DNA of 64,000 bases from Lucifuga dentata (GCA_014773175.1 VXCM01000988.1:186001-250000), one strand, 5' to 3'. Positions 23,855 through 36,304 are shown, numbered from the stretch's first letter. Notes: generated from the sequence alone by a model not told the origin. Numbers and translations are program-made.

Positions 23855-24639
23855 ATCTAATTTGGAGTCGAATTCATGATGCCAGTGTTTGTTGTTATGT
23901 TCCTGGATCAAATTATAAAACAAGCAGATAAACCCTGTTTCACACTTGATATATTTAAATATTCACCTCACACCCGGCTGCCATTTTCTGGGAGGAAATA
24001 AGACGTTTAAACTGGAAATGTGTTGAGAATTAAAGCTGCTAATCCAGAGGATTAATACAGTTGAGTTTGCTGGATTTTGGTAATGCCCTGTTTCCTAAGC
24101 TTTGCCCATTAGCCACCTGCTGCTGTCACACTCTGATGGCTTCACAGGAAATTGCCTGGGTTTAGGAGGGAAAGAGGATGCCAAGGCATTTAAAGTGAAA
24201 CACATAAAACCACTTACACACTCAACAGGGGCACATGCACAAACTCACACACACTTATATCCTACAAAGACAGGAGGTGAGATTTTGTTGTTCTTGTCCT
24301 TCAGCTTCACAAGCCCAATTATGGACTTTAGCGTGTGTGTGTGTGTGTTTCTGTGAATACGTCAATGCGTTTGTGCAGGCAGGTGTATCAGCCGACCCTG
24401 ACAGCCAGATTTCATGCACCACAGGCTGTGCTGCCACAAACAGACACACACTCCATCTTGGAGTAGGAGAGATCATCAGCACACGGCTCCTTGAGGAAAC
24501 AAACATGACAATTTTGAGGAAGCAATTGTGAATGAGCCACTGGCCGCCAATTATCACACTCACCTGCTTTTAGCAGCTTGAAAGGAAGCTATAGCAACTA
24601 AACTGCTTGTCAGATCAGAGTTAGCATGGTGAGAGGGAA
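23855..24639. other. Gene-free sequence
   Basis: No gene or interspersed repeat recognised; one short GT run near 24332-24349. Confidence 0.4.
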
Positions 24640-24881
24640 TGCAGTATTGTTGTTTTGCAAAATGAAGGGTATTCCATGTGTCAGATTGCCAAGAAACTGA
24701 AGGTTTCATATAAAGGTGTCCACCACTGCCTTCAGTAAAAAGGGCAACCTGGATCGAACCAAGTCAGAAAAACAAGCAGAAGGCCCAGATATGCAGCTAC
24801 TCAAGAGGAAAAGTACATCAGAGTCTGTATTTGAGAAACAGATGATGTATGGTCCTTAGTCAGCTGCTTCCTTAACCCTCC

Positions 24882-25811
24882 TGTTGTGTTCGTTTCATGT
24901 TAACTAGTTTTGTGTTCCCGGTCAAAAATGACCACTCCATTATAGCTGATCATAAATCCATAATAATATGTATATCATCACCTAATGTTGTATTAGTTCT
25001 TTTCATCAACTTAAGTTATTGGGAATATTACATGTTTTGAACTTCTGTTCATTATGTATGATCTGTAGACCTCATGACCTTAAGTTCATACAACTCGTTT
25101 TTGAGTTAAAAAAAAAAAAAAAGCATAATTTATGGATTATTTTGTCTACAACAAATACTCAGATGAAACATAATGTACTGTTTATCACAGGCTACTTTGC
25201 GTCAAAGTTTAACAAGGATGTTTGTTTTGAAACTATTTAAAATTTTTAAATAATGACATAAAATAACATCTGTTGAGTTCCTGGTCAAAACTGACCGATA
25301 TGATTTCATTAGTAAAGATAAACATAAAACCCCAATCCCGATATGAAAATTTTACCATATTACAAAATTAATCCATCCATCCATCCATTTTCTAAACCTG
25401 TTTGTCCTGTTGAGGGTCACGGGGGGGCTGGAGCCTATCCCAGCGGTCATAGGGTGAGAGGCGGGGTACACCCTGGACAGATCGCCAGTCTATCGCAGGG
25501 CTGACACGGAGACAGACAAACACATTCACGCTCTCATTCACACCTACAGGCAATTTAGAGTTCCCAGTTCACCTTACATGCATGTCTTTGGAGGTGGGAG
25601 GAAGCTGGAGCACCCGGAGGGAACCCACACAGACACGGGGAGAACATGCTAACTCCACACAGAGCATAAATAAATATAAAAATTAAAATATATACTATAA
25701 TAATATATATATAATAAAATATAAAATAAATAACTACAAAATTAATGTCTGAACATATTACAGAGTAGTAACAATAAAATTATTACTAATAATACCAGAA
25801 ACATCATAGTA
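24882..25811. mobile_element. piggyBac-like MITE inserted at TTAA, itself invaded by a fish repeat
   Basis: Begins TTAACCCTCCTGTTGTG, the TTAA target and CCC start expected of piggyBac-type ends. It carries GGTCAAAAATGACC and later GGTCAAAACTGACC. A separate repeat sits at 25371-25662. The right terminus is eroded, so its edge is set by where the Tc1 copy resumes. Confidence 0.6.
25371..25662 (+). repeat. Common teleost interspersed repeat with (ATCC)n end
   Basis: Starts with ATCCATCCATCCATCC and contains GGAGCCTATCCCAGC, GGCGGGGTACACCCTGGACA, GCATGTCTTTGGAGGTGGGA and GGGGAGAACATGCTAACTCC, which I know as an abundant sequence in many fish genomes. The tetranucleotide end suggests a retroposon 3' tail, but its class is uncertain from this copy. 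Confidence 0.8.
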
Positions 25812-25895
25812 AATGCCAAACACCAGTGTCATCTGCAACAGTGAAAAGGTGACTCCGGGATGCTGCCTTTTACAGAAATTCAAATAATTATAGAG

Positions 25896-27215
25896 GCAGT
25901 CTCAGTAATTATAAATAACAACAGATTAATTTTTCTGCTTTAACATCATATTACATACAGATAACTTTGGCTCTTTGGATCAACCTGATGGAAAACTTAT
26001 ATATTTCATGATCATGACGCATGAATGTAATCTTTCCAAAGCTATTCAACTGCTTTGTCTTCAAATAATTCACCAAACATCTGGATGCAAAGGTAACAAC
26101 TGTATGGCGCAGCAAAAAAACAACAAAACAAAAAACAAAAAACGGAGTTTATGAAATAATCCAAGTCTGCTAAAGTAAACAAGTGGGGATTGGCGTCCTT
26201 GGACACTCATCTTCTCTTGTGTCATCTGTCATATTCCTCTCCCAAACAGTTTGGAACAGCACTAATGTGCTTTCATTCTTGCACTTACCTCATTTTCCAC
26301 TCACAAATCCATATGCTGCATACAAATAGGGAAGAATAAGCCGTTATCTCCCTTATGTTTCCACCGTGATTTCCCATGTTGCTCTGCTTCAAGAAATTAC
26401 CAGTCACTTCATTATATTTATAGTAATGCATCTACTGACCCCATTCTCATTTCTGCAGCCCTCCTCTCCCCACTTACCAAACACCATCTCTGTGTGCTCT
26501 GCCCTTGGGGAGGAAAAGTAGTAATTAGTATGCTGATACATTAGCCAGTGGTGTTGCCGTAACAAGTTAAACAGCTATTTCCACCTCGCTGTGGAGCAAA
26601 GCACAGCGAAGAAACCTCTGATGTGCGTGTGTGCGTGCGTGTTTGTGGCAGCGAGCATGTGTGGCTCATAATGAGGCTGAAGTAGCAGAGTGGTACATAC
26701 TGTTCTTGTCACAGTGAAAGGTATAATGTTGTTGACAGATGCTGTCACTATGTGGTCTCGCACTGACTCATTCTGTGTGTCTGTCTTTCTGTCTGTCTCT
26801 TCATGTGTGCGTGGGGTTATGTTGTTACATAAGAATCTACACAGATTCCTGGGATATGTACTCTATTCATTTGCCTGAGCAAGGAGCGAGGGAGTGTTAC
26901 CATGACGATGACATTAGAAACCAACATCACATCAAGCCGTGTGTGTTTTTGGGTCTTCCCGTTGTGTGTCCACATTAGAGATAGTTCCATTAAAACCAAA
27001 TCGGAGAAATGGACCTCTGGATGCATTAAAAGAGAAGACGAGGGGAGGTGGGAGGGGGACGATTAAAGGATGGCGAGTGGAGGACAGATGTGTTGGTGTA
27101 AAGATGCATGTTTGAAAGGAGAGGAAGAGTGAGAATGCTGGGAAAGTTAATTAGAGGGGGATGATACTAATTGTGGACCCAGATGTTTCCAAATGATCCA
27201 TTGACAACTTCCCTT

Positions 27216-27220
<5 letters not shown>
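25896..27220. other. Gene-free sequence
   Basis: No exon or recognisable mobile element. Confidence 0.4.
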
Positions 27221-27266
<46 letters not shown>

Positions 27267-27290
27267 NCTCTCTCTCTCTCTCACACACAC
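27221..27290. repeat. CT microsatellite with CA tail and an N join (27267)
   Basis: About 30 CT units interrupted by one N, followed by a short CA run. Confidence 0.85.
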
Positions 27291-27430
27291 ACCTCTGAAG
27301 TTGTCATTTTGCCAAACCTGGGAGCATTCAATGCACCTTTGCCAGTGCTATGAGTAAGCTATGTGTGGGCATGTGTGTGTTCATGTGATTGATTGAGTCC
27401 TTTTGAAAGTGTACTGGCTTGTGAGTGTGC

Positions 27431-27436
27431 TAGAGN

Positions 27437-27482
<46 letters not shown>

Positions 27483-27501
27483 TGTGTGTGTGTGTGTGTG
27501 T
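27431..27501. repeat. GA then GT compound microsatellite with an N join (27436)
   Basis: Reverse-complement type to the CT/CA array about 150 bp to its left; together they could pair into a hairpin. Confidence 0.85.
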
Positions 27502-27649
27502 TTTCATATATTTGACCTGACTCACTCTTATCAGATCAGTCCTGTTTTCTCCAGCCAGTGCTATGGGGTGTGAGTCCATGCTTGACCCACAGCATGGGTC
27601 ACCTCTCCTGCTCAGAGACCCCCCCACCCCACCCCGACACAAAATCTAC

Positions 27650-27997
27650 CTATGAAGGTCTTGTCTGTGGCACCAACACCTCTAGAACCCTCTAGAACTG
27701 TATGAAATTGAAATTCAGCAGGTTTATTACTCAGGACCCAAGAATGAGCAGTGTTACGTGTGAAGTTGTTTGGATGAGCGGTTCTCAAACTGAGCTGTGC
27801 CAGTAAAAAGTAGTCCGTGCTGCAGGATACACTCCAGGTGCAGCAGCTCCGGTCCAGTGCCATGGTCTCAACCCGACCCTGTACAGCAAACAAAGCTAGG
27901 TCACGAGGATGTGCAGAAAAAAATTATGGCAGGCTGTGGCACACACCATAAAGTCCAGCCGTTTCAAACAGGGACGTTTTGAACAGGCACTGCACTA
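27650..27997 (+). repeat. Unclassified dispersed repeat R1, copy c
   Basis: Starts CTATGAAGGTCTTGTCTGTGG and ends GAACAGGCACTGCACTA. It shares with copies a and b the central CAGGACCCAAG, GTGAAGTTGTTTGG, CAGCAAACAAAGCTAG and AAAAATTATGGCAGGCTG blocks. Confidence 0.75.
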
Positions 27998-27999
27998 GT

Positions 28000-28024
28000 C
28001 TTATAATAATAATAATAATAATAA
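28000..28024. repeat. (AAT)n microsatellite
   Basis: About eight ATA/AAT units just beyond repeat R1 copy c. Confidence 0.85.
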
Positions 28025-28631
28025 TACATTTCTTTTAGGACACCTTATTCCGTATTTTCCTTAGAGTTGTATTTTTTTTACTCCATGAGATTTGTCAGGT
28101 TGCTTTGCATTTTTTGTTGCATTATTTCCTTGTTCCCTTCCTCCTCCTCCTTTCATTTTTTCCTTCCTTCTTTTCCTTCTTTTCCTTCCCTACTTTGTTT
28201 CCTTTACTCATTTTCTTCATTCCTTTGTGTCTTTCTTTCTTTCTTCATCTGAAATTGTGAAAATCATTCAACAAAGAAAATACTCGCTCCTCTTCTAGTA
28301 CATACAGCAGTACATTTTACTACTTTTACTTGCCTGAAATTTAGACTATGTTTTTATTTTTATTGTGTTATTGTTACTTTTATTTTAGAAAAGGATACCA
28401 ATAGTTTTTTCTCTTTGCATCCCTCCATCTGTTGGTCTGTTGTTCATCAGGATATCTTGGATATCTAAAGTCGAAAATGGATTGTCTTTGCAGCAGAAGG
28501 CCTGATTTATACCTTTCTTTTGGTGACTCTTCAATCAAATGCATGTACTGTACCTTCAAATGGATTGGAGTACTGCACACAACTTTGCAGAAAGGTTGGT
28601 CATGGGAAAATGAAAGCATAGCCTAAAAGCT

Positions 28632-28930
28632 TGTTTTATGCTTGATGCATTTGCAAGGGTGCATGGGGCCATGCAGACAAACTGAAGTCACATGCAAGAA
28701 CATGCCTCGTTACATGGGGTCTGCATGGTGCTTTTTCGCCTGTCCATGCACATCCCAGATATTGTAACTACGTGGATGTGGACATTCCAAACATGGAAGA
28801 GCTATTAGTAGCAGAGGTTCATAATTACAGGCATCCGTACCGCCCCTCAGAGAAAGATTATCGAGACAGAGAGACGACAAACAGTTCCTCTCCTGAAATC
28901 CAACAAAATCATGGAAAATAAAGAGACACA
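28632..28930 (+). mobile_element. Fragment of a Harbinger-like element encoding a truncated MADF-like start
   Basis: An open frame from ATG 28793 to stop 28921 encodes 42 aa beginning MEELLVAEVHNYRHPYRPSE and continuing KDYRDRETTN. The pattern (acidic start, hydrophobic helix, HNY.HPY, KDYRD) resembles the N-terminal MADF segment of proteins carried by fish PIF/Harbinger elements. The tryptophan expected next is missing and a stop follows. No ends were identified, so classification is an inference. Confidence 0.45.
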
Positions 28931-31226
28931 AGTATTTTATGCTCCTTCATCTTGTCTCGTTTTATTTAGTGGCTGCACGAACCACCTCGTTTTTGTTTTT
29001 TACATAGCACTTAACATTTCCAGAGATTCTTTATTTTCCAGCGGATCAGTTTTAAATATCACTGTGAAGGAAGAAGGAATGAAATGAGGGATGGGAGAAA
29101 AGAAGTGAGCTGAACGAGCTGTCATAAGTAAGAATGGATGTGGCATCTTGAACATGAAGCAGCGTGTTACTAGAACTTGACATTAAGCGGTTATAAGCCT
29201 TAATGTGAGACGTCTGGGCAAAGCTCAAATTTCCAAAATGTGTCAAAAGTCGGCAGTGATGACTGCCTGGAAACACATTTGTTGCTGTGCCAACATCATC
29301 AGCAGACAGATGAAAATGAAATATCTTTTTTATATGCTCAAGCAAATGAAATGGGTCATTAGAAAGCTTATTCCTGATGTGACATAGCCGCTTGATAGAG
29401 TCATAAAAGAGCACATCAAATGACCGCTGAACAAATATGATCCCAATTAGCGACATGGTGTTCCTAAAATCATTAAAAAGGCTAAAATTGAGCAAGTCTT
29501 ATGTGGACCATTTTTAGAGTGTGTTCATCTTGATATGTTGGCATCATTAACTTTTTAAGAGGAAGTCTGACATGTGGTACTGGCATATTGACAATTACAC
29601 AGCGTAGGCGTAGGAGTCCCATCCCGCTTTCTCAGAATTTGATTTTCATCTTGTGTGTGGATTAACAAAATGTCTTGTCATAAATCTTCATCTGTGAACT
29701 CGTGGGATTTGGCACACAAAGAGTTGTATGTGGTCAATAAGTAATGTTTAAATCTATCTTTAAAAAACCCAAGAGATCAGTATTGTTGTAGCTTAAAAAC
29801 TATGCAAATTTGAAGAATAACATCTTTGTGTATATTATGAAAAAAAAAATACATAGCTAAAAATCTAATTTTGCTGATTTCTAGTGGTTAATTTTTCATC
29901 TTTCAAAACATCAAATTCTCAAATTATTTTTGCAATAATATTCATGAAGATATGAAAAAATGTAACACTGATGAACAACTGTTTAACAGTAACAAAGTGG
30001 ACTACAATAAAATGGCAGAGAACTGAAGTAAGTGTAGCAACTAAGCTAACACTTCATGCATCGCTGGGAGAGCATCTTTGAAAGATGTTTCTTTGTTGGG
30101 ATGTTGTATGTTGGGTTGATCTTTTTAAAGTCTCTCAAAAGCTTCTTTTTCCACTGTTTGAACTGGCATCATGTCTTTAGCAAGACAAACTTCGCTTCGC
30201 TAATTTCAGTCCACCGTTTCCTTTTGCCGTCACAGGAAGCACAACTATAGCTAACGCTCCAGCTACGCTTGGCTGAGTCAGCAACACTTGCTGCTTGTTT
30301 GCTTCTCAGATCTGCTTGGCTTTCCTCCTTTCACACAACTTGAGACTTTCTTGGATTCACCCAGGTGTTTCTGCTTCAGGTGGAGAAACACATTTTCTTG
30401 TGTTTCCACCAGTGGCTGTTAGCCAGTTAGCTTTGTAGCAGAACCATTTCCAAATAAAAGAGATAGTTCCCTTTTTAGAAAGTAATTTGCCATGCACTGA
30501 CGTTACTTTCAGGTACGCTTGTTTTCTTTGTTAGTTGCGCATATTATGAAAATCGTCAATATCATGATATGATAATTTTTTTTTTATCATACAACAAATA
30601 TTGATTTACTGGTATTATGAACAATATGACTTGGCCCTAGCATGTTGTGTCTGCATGCACAGAATTGTTGCCTCAATTGCATAAAAATGGTTTATTTATT
30701 TAGCTAACAGTTTGATTCATGGGGAATAACACTGAAAATTCTGCACAAATCGAAATAGATGTACTGTTATGTTCTTAAAACTGAAAGGTGTGAATTCATC
30801 CAGAGATTCACGTCTTTTTACCACTTTGAAACTCTCTTTATAACACCATAGAAGACATGGCTATCTCTGCCTTGGTATTACTCAGCTATCTCTCACTGTG
30901 GGCTACCCACTGTGTTTTTTCTTACTCTGAGCACTGCCCACTCCTATTTCATTATCCCTGCAGAGAGCAAGAAACAATCTCACATTCTGAGTGTCCTGAA
31001 AAAAAAAAAAGTGTTAAAAATTTAAAAAGTTTAAGAATTTTGAAGAAGCTTTCATATTCCTATCAGCATTTTTATCAGTTGTACATATGAGGGACGATAC
31101 ATGTTAGACATGAGAATATGTACATGTTAGTTTTGGCAGGATGGCATCTATGTTCCTGATGCTTTATCTGCATTAGTGAAGAAGGAAGTGAGGGGAAAGT
31201 GGATGGGTGACAGATATAAATGAAAG

Positions 31227-31258
<32 letters not shown>

Positions 31259-32135
31259 CTATGTGTGTGGTCTCAAAGTCTTCAGCCTGTCATTCAAGCT
31301 TTGGCGGTTTATCTTTGGGAACAAGAGCACCAGGCTTAGCTGGCTTTGCTGCGGTTAGCCAGATATCTGTGTGCACACTCGCTAAAGATGTGACAGCAGG
31401 TATCCACTAGGGAGCAGAGATATGACACACTGTCATTATGGGCGACGCATAAAACATTCACAGGAATAAGCTCTTCTTTTTTACGCTTATGCTTATTTAT
31501 GCTCTGCTTTATGCTTATATTGCTTCCGTTTTGTTCTCTTCTAACGTGTAAGCACGACGCAAACGCCAAACCCAGCAGCAAGCTGTAGGGGCAGATAGAA
31601 TAGAACAGGATAACGTATGTGCGCCTCAGCTAGTTATCTTCTCTCGGTCAATGCACCACATGACGACTGCCTGAGAGGCTTGAAATTACAGTCATGCTTA
31701 TGTGAAGTGAAAATATTTAGGATGAGCGATTTCACCAGCTCATATTCTCTCTTTGATCCTGTCTCTTTTTTCCCCTCTGCTGTTCCTCTGCGCTCACATA
31801 CACTTGTAGGAACACAAAACTGTGCGCTACATTGCTCACACAAGCGTGCAGAACACACACGTGTATTCGCACGAACATGCACATGCGAAAAAAGTCCATA
31901 TGTTTGCAGCTGGCTGGATAAATCATTTTGACAGCTGAACACAGATTATGAGTCTCTGAGCTCTGTCCCCAAACAGAATGATGGCAGAAATTCCCATGAC
32001 AGGAGGAAGCATTGGCACAAGTAAGTGTTGCAAAAGAAGAGCAAAGGCAAGCACATTTTAATTTATAAAAATGGCTGTAAATCTTAAGATATGCATTTTG
32101 TTGTCCAGATCACAGCATAGCAGGGTTTTGAAGCA
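28931..32135. other. Gene-free sequence
   Basis: No supported gene. A GA-rich run lies at 31226-31258. The several short open frames in the interval have no recognisable protein signature. Confidence 0.4.
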
Positions 32136-32343
32136 TTGAAGGACCACACCGATGATTTTACATGTTTAAATCCAATAAATTTTACCTGCATATATGCTAA
32201 GTTACTGCCAACTATATTCCAAAACATAAAACCGCATTTTACTCTTCCTCCAGATTTTGAAAAATGGTTGACAGTAACGTAAGATTACTACCAATTAGTA
32301 TTTATTGGACTCAGACGTGCAAAATCAGTGGTATGTTCCTTTA
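32136..32343. mobile_element. TTAA-family MITE, copy 6 (minimal ~208-bp form)
   Basis: It is little more than the two inverted ends: GAAGGACCACACCGATGATTT at the left and the reverse of AAAGGAACATACCACTGATTT at the right. The arms pair imperfectly over about 95 bp, through CCAATAAAT and TTACTGCCAAC. Both TTAA flanks are mutated (TTGA and TTAC). It defines the length of the family's inverted repeat. Confidence 0.8.
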
Positions 32344-32878
32344 CAAATACTACTGATTTTACTGATTTTAGTCATATCCCTGAAAACCTCAAAAAGCATT
32401 GTGTCCAGAGTAAAATAATTAAGAGTTAGTTGAAGCTAGTCGAGTGTAAAAATGAAAGGTGGGTGAAATGAAAACACTGTGTTTTAATAATTTATCGCTT
32501 ACTGCCTTAATTTCTCCGTGGGACAAGCAGAAGAGATCAAATAGGTTTTAAACAAGTGCACATTAACCCAAGTGAAAATGAGTGTTTAAATTATTAAAAG
32601 TGATCATTGTGTCATCCATTAAATTTTGGAGAGCTACCTGTTCATGTTTGACCTCTTTAAGCAGTTTTTCTAGCTGCTATCAAAATGGTTCTCTCCTGTT
32701 TTCTCAGTGTAAAATTACTACGCAATGGATTAAACATGGTGAAATCGCTACATTTTAATTTGCTAAATAGTTAAGGTTATGTAGTGAAAACACTTGGATA
32801 AGTTCAGGCAGTGCTTGAAATGGACAAAAAAAGGTGCCAGTATGCGCCTTTGTCCCAGCATACGCATATACTGTATAA

Positions 32879-33444
32879 TGCTGCGTTCACAGACCTCAGA
32901 AGTCGAATTTTTCCCAGTTGGAAGTTCCAACTTCTAACCTCAGACTTTCCAGCCAAATGTAATCAAAAAAGCATAGCTGAACACCAATAAATACTGTAAA
33001 ATTAATTAAACTTTGTAATAAATGCTAACTAAAGTAAAGTTAGACTACAGGACTGTTTGCTTTTGTTGTTTTACACTGATATTAATCACAGTGGGTATTA
33101 AACTTTGTGCAGAGAAGTAATATTATGAAATTATTTACACTTACGTATCAATGACAAACAGTTATTATATAAAATAGATAGTTAACTTGGCGATATATTC
33201 TAACCTTTTTCATTCAGTTTCATGCAGGAAAAAATACTTTATTTGCCTTTTAGCTGATCATTTCCATTCACACAGCTCGCTTCCATGGCGCTGCCATGTT
33301 AAGTGACGTCATACTTGGTAAGTCGGGGTTGATCATTTTGGTCTGACTTTCCCAGCCGGAGCTCCGACTTCAAGTGCCGTTCCAACTCATTTTTCCAAGT
33401 AAGAAGTCGGAAGAATCTGAGTTCCGAGGTCTGTGAACGCAGCA
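32879..33444. mobile_element. Nonautonomous inverted-repeat DNA element (~566 bp)
   Basis: Perfect ends TGCTGCGTTCACAGACCTC and GAGGTCTGTGAACGCAGCA. There is no transposase frame inside. It contains a perfect CRE palindrome at 33304-33311. Superfamily is not certain because no clean target duplication is visible; hAT is a possibility. Confidence 0.8.
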
Positions 33445-33592
33445 TATATCTATGGCTGTGGCCAAAATCATTCCCTATTCCCTATCCACTATGTAGGGAG
33501 TTTCATATAGTGCACTATATAGTGCACTAGTTGGCAAAATAAAAAAATGCTTTTGGACACTACTCACTCCTTTTTTGAGCGCCGTTAATTAG

Positions 33593-33760
33593 TATAGAAT
33601 AGAATAGAATAGAATAGAATAGAATAGCTTTATTGTCAGTATACGTAACATATAATGAAATTACAGGTGCTTCTCCCTTTGTGCATAAATATAAAGTATA
33701 AAAGAATAAAAACAACTTTGTACATCTATTAGTCACTGCTGTTGCACTAATAATAGGTAG
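33593..33760. repeat. (TAGAA)n repeat with adjoining fish repeat tail
   Basis: Seven units of the pentamer, then GCTTTATTGTCAGTATACG and ATGAAATTACAGGTGCTTC. This arrangement suggests an inserted retroposon fragment inside the surrounding DNA element. Confidence 0.6.
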
Positions 33761-34702
33761 CAGGATGCCATTAGCTGATATACATATATACCTGGATGTA
33801 CTTTTAAGCCTTTTGTGTTATTTAAACGGAAAAATTGTAGATTTTTTTCCAGTCTGCCATAAATAAATACAAGTACTTTGATTTAGTTTGTGTGATGCAT
33901 TTGTGCAGGTCTGTTTTAAATAAGCACACTATTTTCGCACCTTACGTTGTTGATTTTTCATGTCCATCTTTCCATCAGGAAAATAATAAGCCATCAAAAG
34001 TAGCAGATAGAACTGAATTTTAACAGCTGCAAATATGCCTTCCACTCTGAATTTGTCTGTTTTCATCCTTATGTTTCATCATTCCAGTTGTCACATAGCT
34101 TTAAGTTAAAAATTTTGTTTGATGAGACAGTGTTATCAGTTTTACTTTCTTTATTTCATTTCCAGCATGAACATCCATGTCAGTATGTTAAATCGTGTGG
34201 TCCCTCTCTCCTCTCAGGCCAATTAGTACATCATGATCAGACCTTAAAAAAAAAAAAGAATAGATATACTGGTGATATCAGTTGGTATTTCAGTAATACA
34301 AAACACCATCTGAAAGTCATGTACGAAAATTAACATTATGTTGCAACCGACATAATATTACGTAAATTAGCCCATCAAGCATAAGTTAGCGCTAACAAAA
34401 AAAAAACTGCCAATAAAGAAGTACAGAAGAGGCATGGCTAGCTAGCTAGCTTGTTCGCTTGTTGGAAAATGCGTGATATATCCTTTTGACTCACAAATTT
34501 CAGCTACAAAATGAGCAGAAAGTATTTTATATGGTTCATATGGTTAAAAGTCTAATGATTAATTTATTTACATTTGTAAGAAATCACATTATCTCTACTC
34601 TCGTCCGTCTGCCATTTTTTTCCAAATTTTTCTTCCTGCACAATGCATGATGGTCTATTTTGTGCTGTCTAGTGTCCATCGCTGTACACTACTTTTACTG
34701 TT

Positions 34703-34835
34703 GCATTGTGGGATACTTTGAGTGCACTATATAGGGTATAGAAATTCTTATTAAACATTCAGACACCANGCATTGTGGGATACTTTGAGTGCACTATATA
34801 GGGTATAGAAATTCTTATTAAACATTCAGACACCA
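34703..34835. other. False 66-bp duplication at a single-N join (34769)
   Basis: The sequence starting GCATTGTGGGATACTTTGAG is present identically before and after the N. Confidence 0.85.
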
Positions 34836-34902
34836 TTACAAAATGGCAAACACACGATGTAGTGCACTATATAGGGAATAGAGAGTGATTTCGGACACAA
34901 CC

Positions 34903-36300
34903 TATGATTGTTTTCCTCTGTGTTGTTCTGCAGTAGAGTATGGAAAATTTATGAGAGGTTCCGGTACTCCTGAAAATGTCCCGGTACTCTGAAATGAAAA
35001 TCATAGAGGTGTGTATACCGACCCACTTCAAGCACTGAGTTTAGGGAAAGATCATCCACTCTCCTGTACTCCACACCCTTACTTTTTGCTTTACATTTGC
35101 ACTGATTGTTGACACACACACACACACACAGAAAAACTATGTGTTGGCACAGCCTAAGTTTCCCCATTTTTCAATTAGGACCATTTAAAGGCCCCATCTG
35201 CTCTCGGATCTTCTTCCCCCCTCACTTTCCAGACGTCTTCAGCCAACCCCCTTTCCTCCTGGCCCATTACATTTCATCATCTCAGCTATCCCTTCTGTCA
35301 TAAGTGGCTATCAGCTTTTAACAAGACGCGAGAGGCCAGTGAAGCAAGCACGGTTAAACGCTCTCTGCCCCCCATTTCCCTCACTTGAGCGCAGTAGTGA
35401 TGGAGTCTCATGTCTGGAAGCTTTATTTCCCCTGTGGGCACTCTAGCATACTGTGGGTCATTTGTAGCGCTTAGATGACTGAGCTGGTGAGCAGATCTCA
35501 GTTTAAGCCCTCCACAGTCTGCCTCAGTCTCTTCCTCAGTCTCTAAGCCCTCAGCCAACGCAGAGATGGAGGTATCGCAGTGGATGATCAGTTTTCTACT
35601 GCACTGAAAGAGATGGGTGGGGTGGGGTTGTCATGCTGGATCATAAGTAACCATCCTGATAGTTACTAACAGCCTAACAGCGAACAAAAAAGCATCTCTG
35701 TGTCTGGACGTGCTTATGGCAGGTAATTACTCAGTCTGGCATACTGAAATAATAATTCATAATGTTAGACAATGAAATAAAAGCATTTTTTTTCTCCCTG
35801 TTTGGGCAACAAAATGAACAATGTTGTGTTTTGTAGTCAAACACTGTAACTGCAGTGTTTCATCCAGACAAACACGAAACAAACCATATCCTTAGCAGCA
35901 TCCAAGTAGCTGTTCAAACAGATACAGGCGAGATGACGCAAATTATGAACAAAATAGATTAATCCATGGCATGGAAACAGTTTTTTTTTTCTCTGCTAGC
36001 ATTTAAAAATCTGAGAAGGTTAATGGAGCTGCAGTCTCTAGATTGAAGGTATGATAATGTGTGATAAAAAGCATAACGACTGCCTTTAAAAAAATATATT
36101 TGCAGCAAGACAAAAGCCCATCTGTTGATATGAGCAGACAGAGAGAAAGAGAGAGAGAGAAAGCTGCTTTTGCATCTTTCTTAGCTGCATAAAAATAAAC
36201 TGGAGGCATGAAAGGCATATTGGTCCCAGGAAGTTGGCATGGACCTATCAGAATAACCCTGAAGAATAATCTTATGGATTCTCTGTGTGGCTCATAGCTA
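34903..36300. other. Gene-free sequence
   Basis: Nothing supported apart from a short CA run at 35112-35130. Confidence 0.4.
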
Positions 36301-36303
36301 GAG

Positions 36304-36304
<1 letters not shown>

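Larger units (their letters stand above)
24640..25895 (+). mobile_element. Tc1-like fragment, second copy, split by a piggyBac-like MITE
   Basis: 24640-24885 matches the transposase region of the copy at 21350-21570 (NEGYSMCQIAKKLKVSYKG in one frame). The match breaks at CTTCCTTAA and resumes at about 25812 with AAATGCCAAACACCAGTGTC. The intervening ~925 bp is absent from the other copy. Both Tc1 termini are missing. Confidence 0.75.
33454..34902. mobile_element. Nonautonomous inverted-repeat DNA element (~1.4 kb)
   Basis: The left end reads GGCTGTGGCCAAAATCATTC and the right end, inverted, GGTTGTGTCCGAAATCACTC, both leading into CTATTCCCTAT and ATAGTGCACTA-type motifs. No transposase frame was found. 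Inside, at 33593, is a TAGAA repeat followed by GCTTTATTGTCAGTATACG, a sequence often seen at the end of fish retroposons. A 66-bp false duplication surrounds the N at 34769. Confidence 0.75.

Noticed and set aside
27221..27501. Regularly spaced repeats as a CRISPR-like array
   Set aside because: They are simple CT/CA and GA/GT microsatellites in eukaryotic DNA without spacers.
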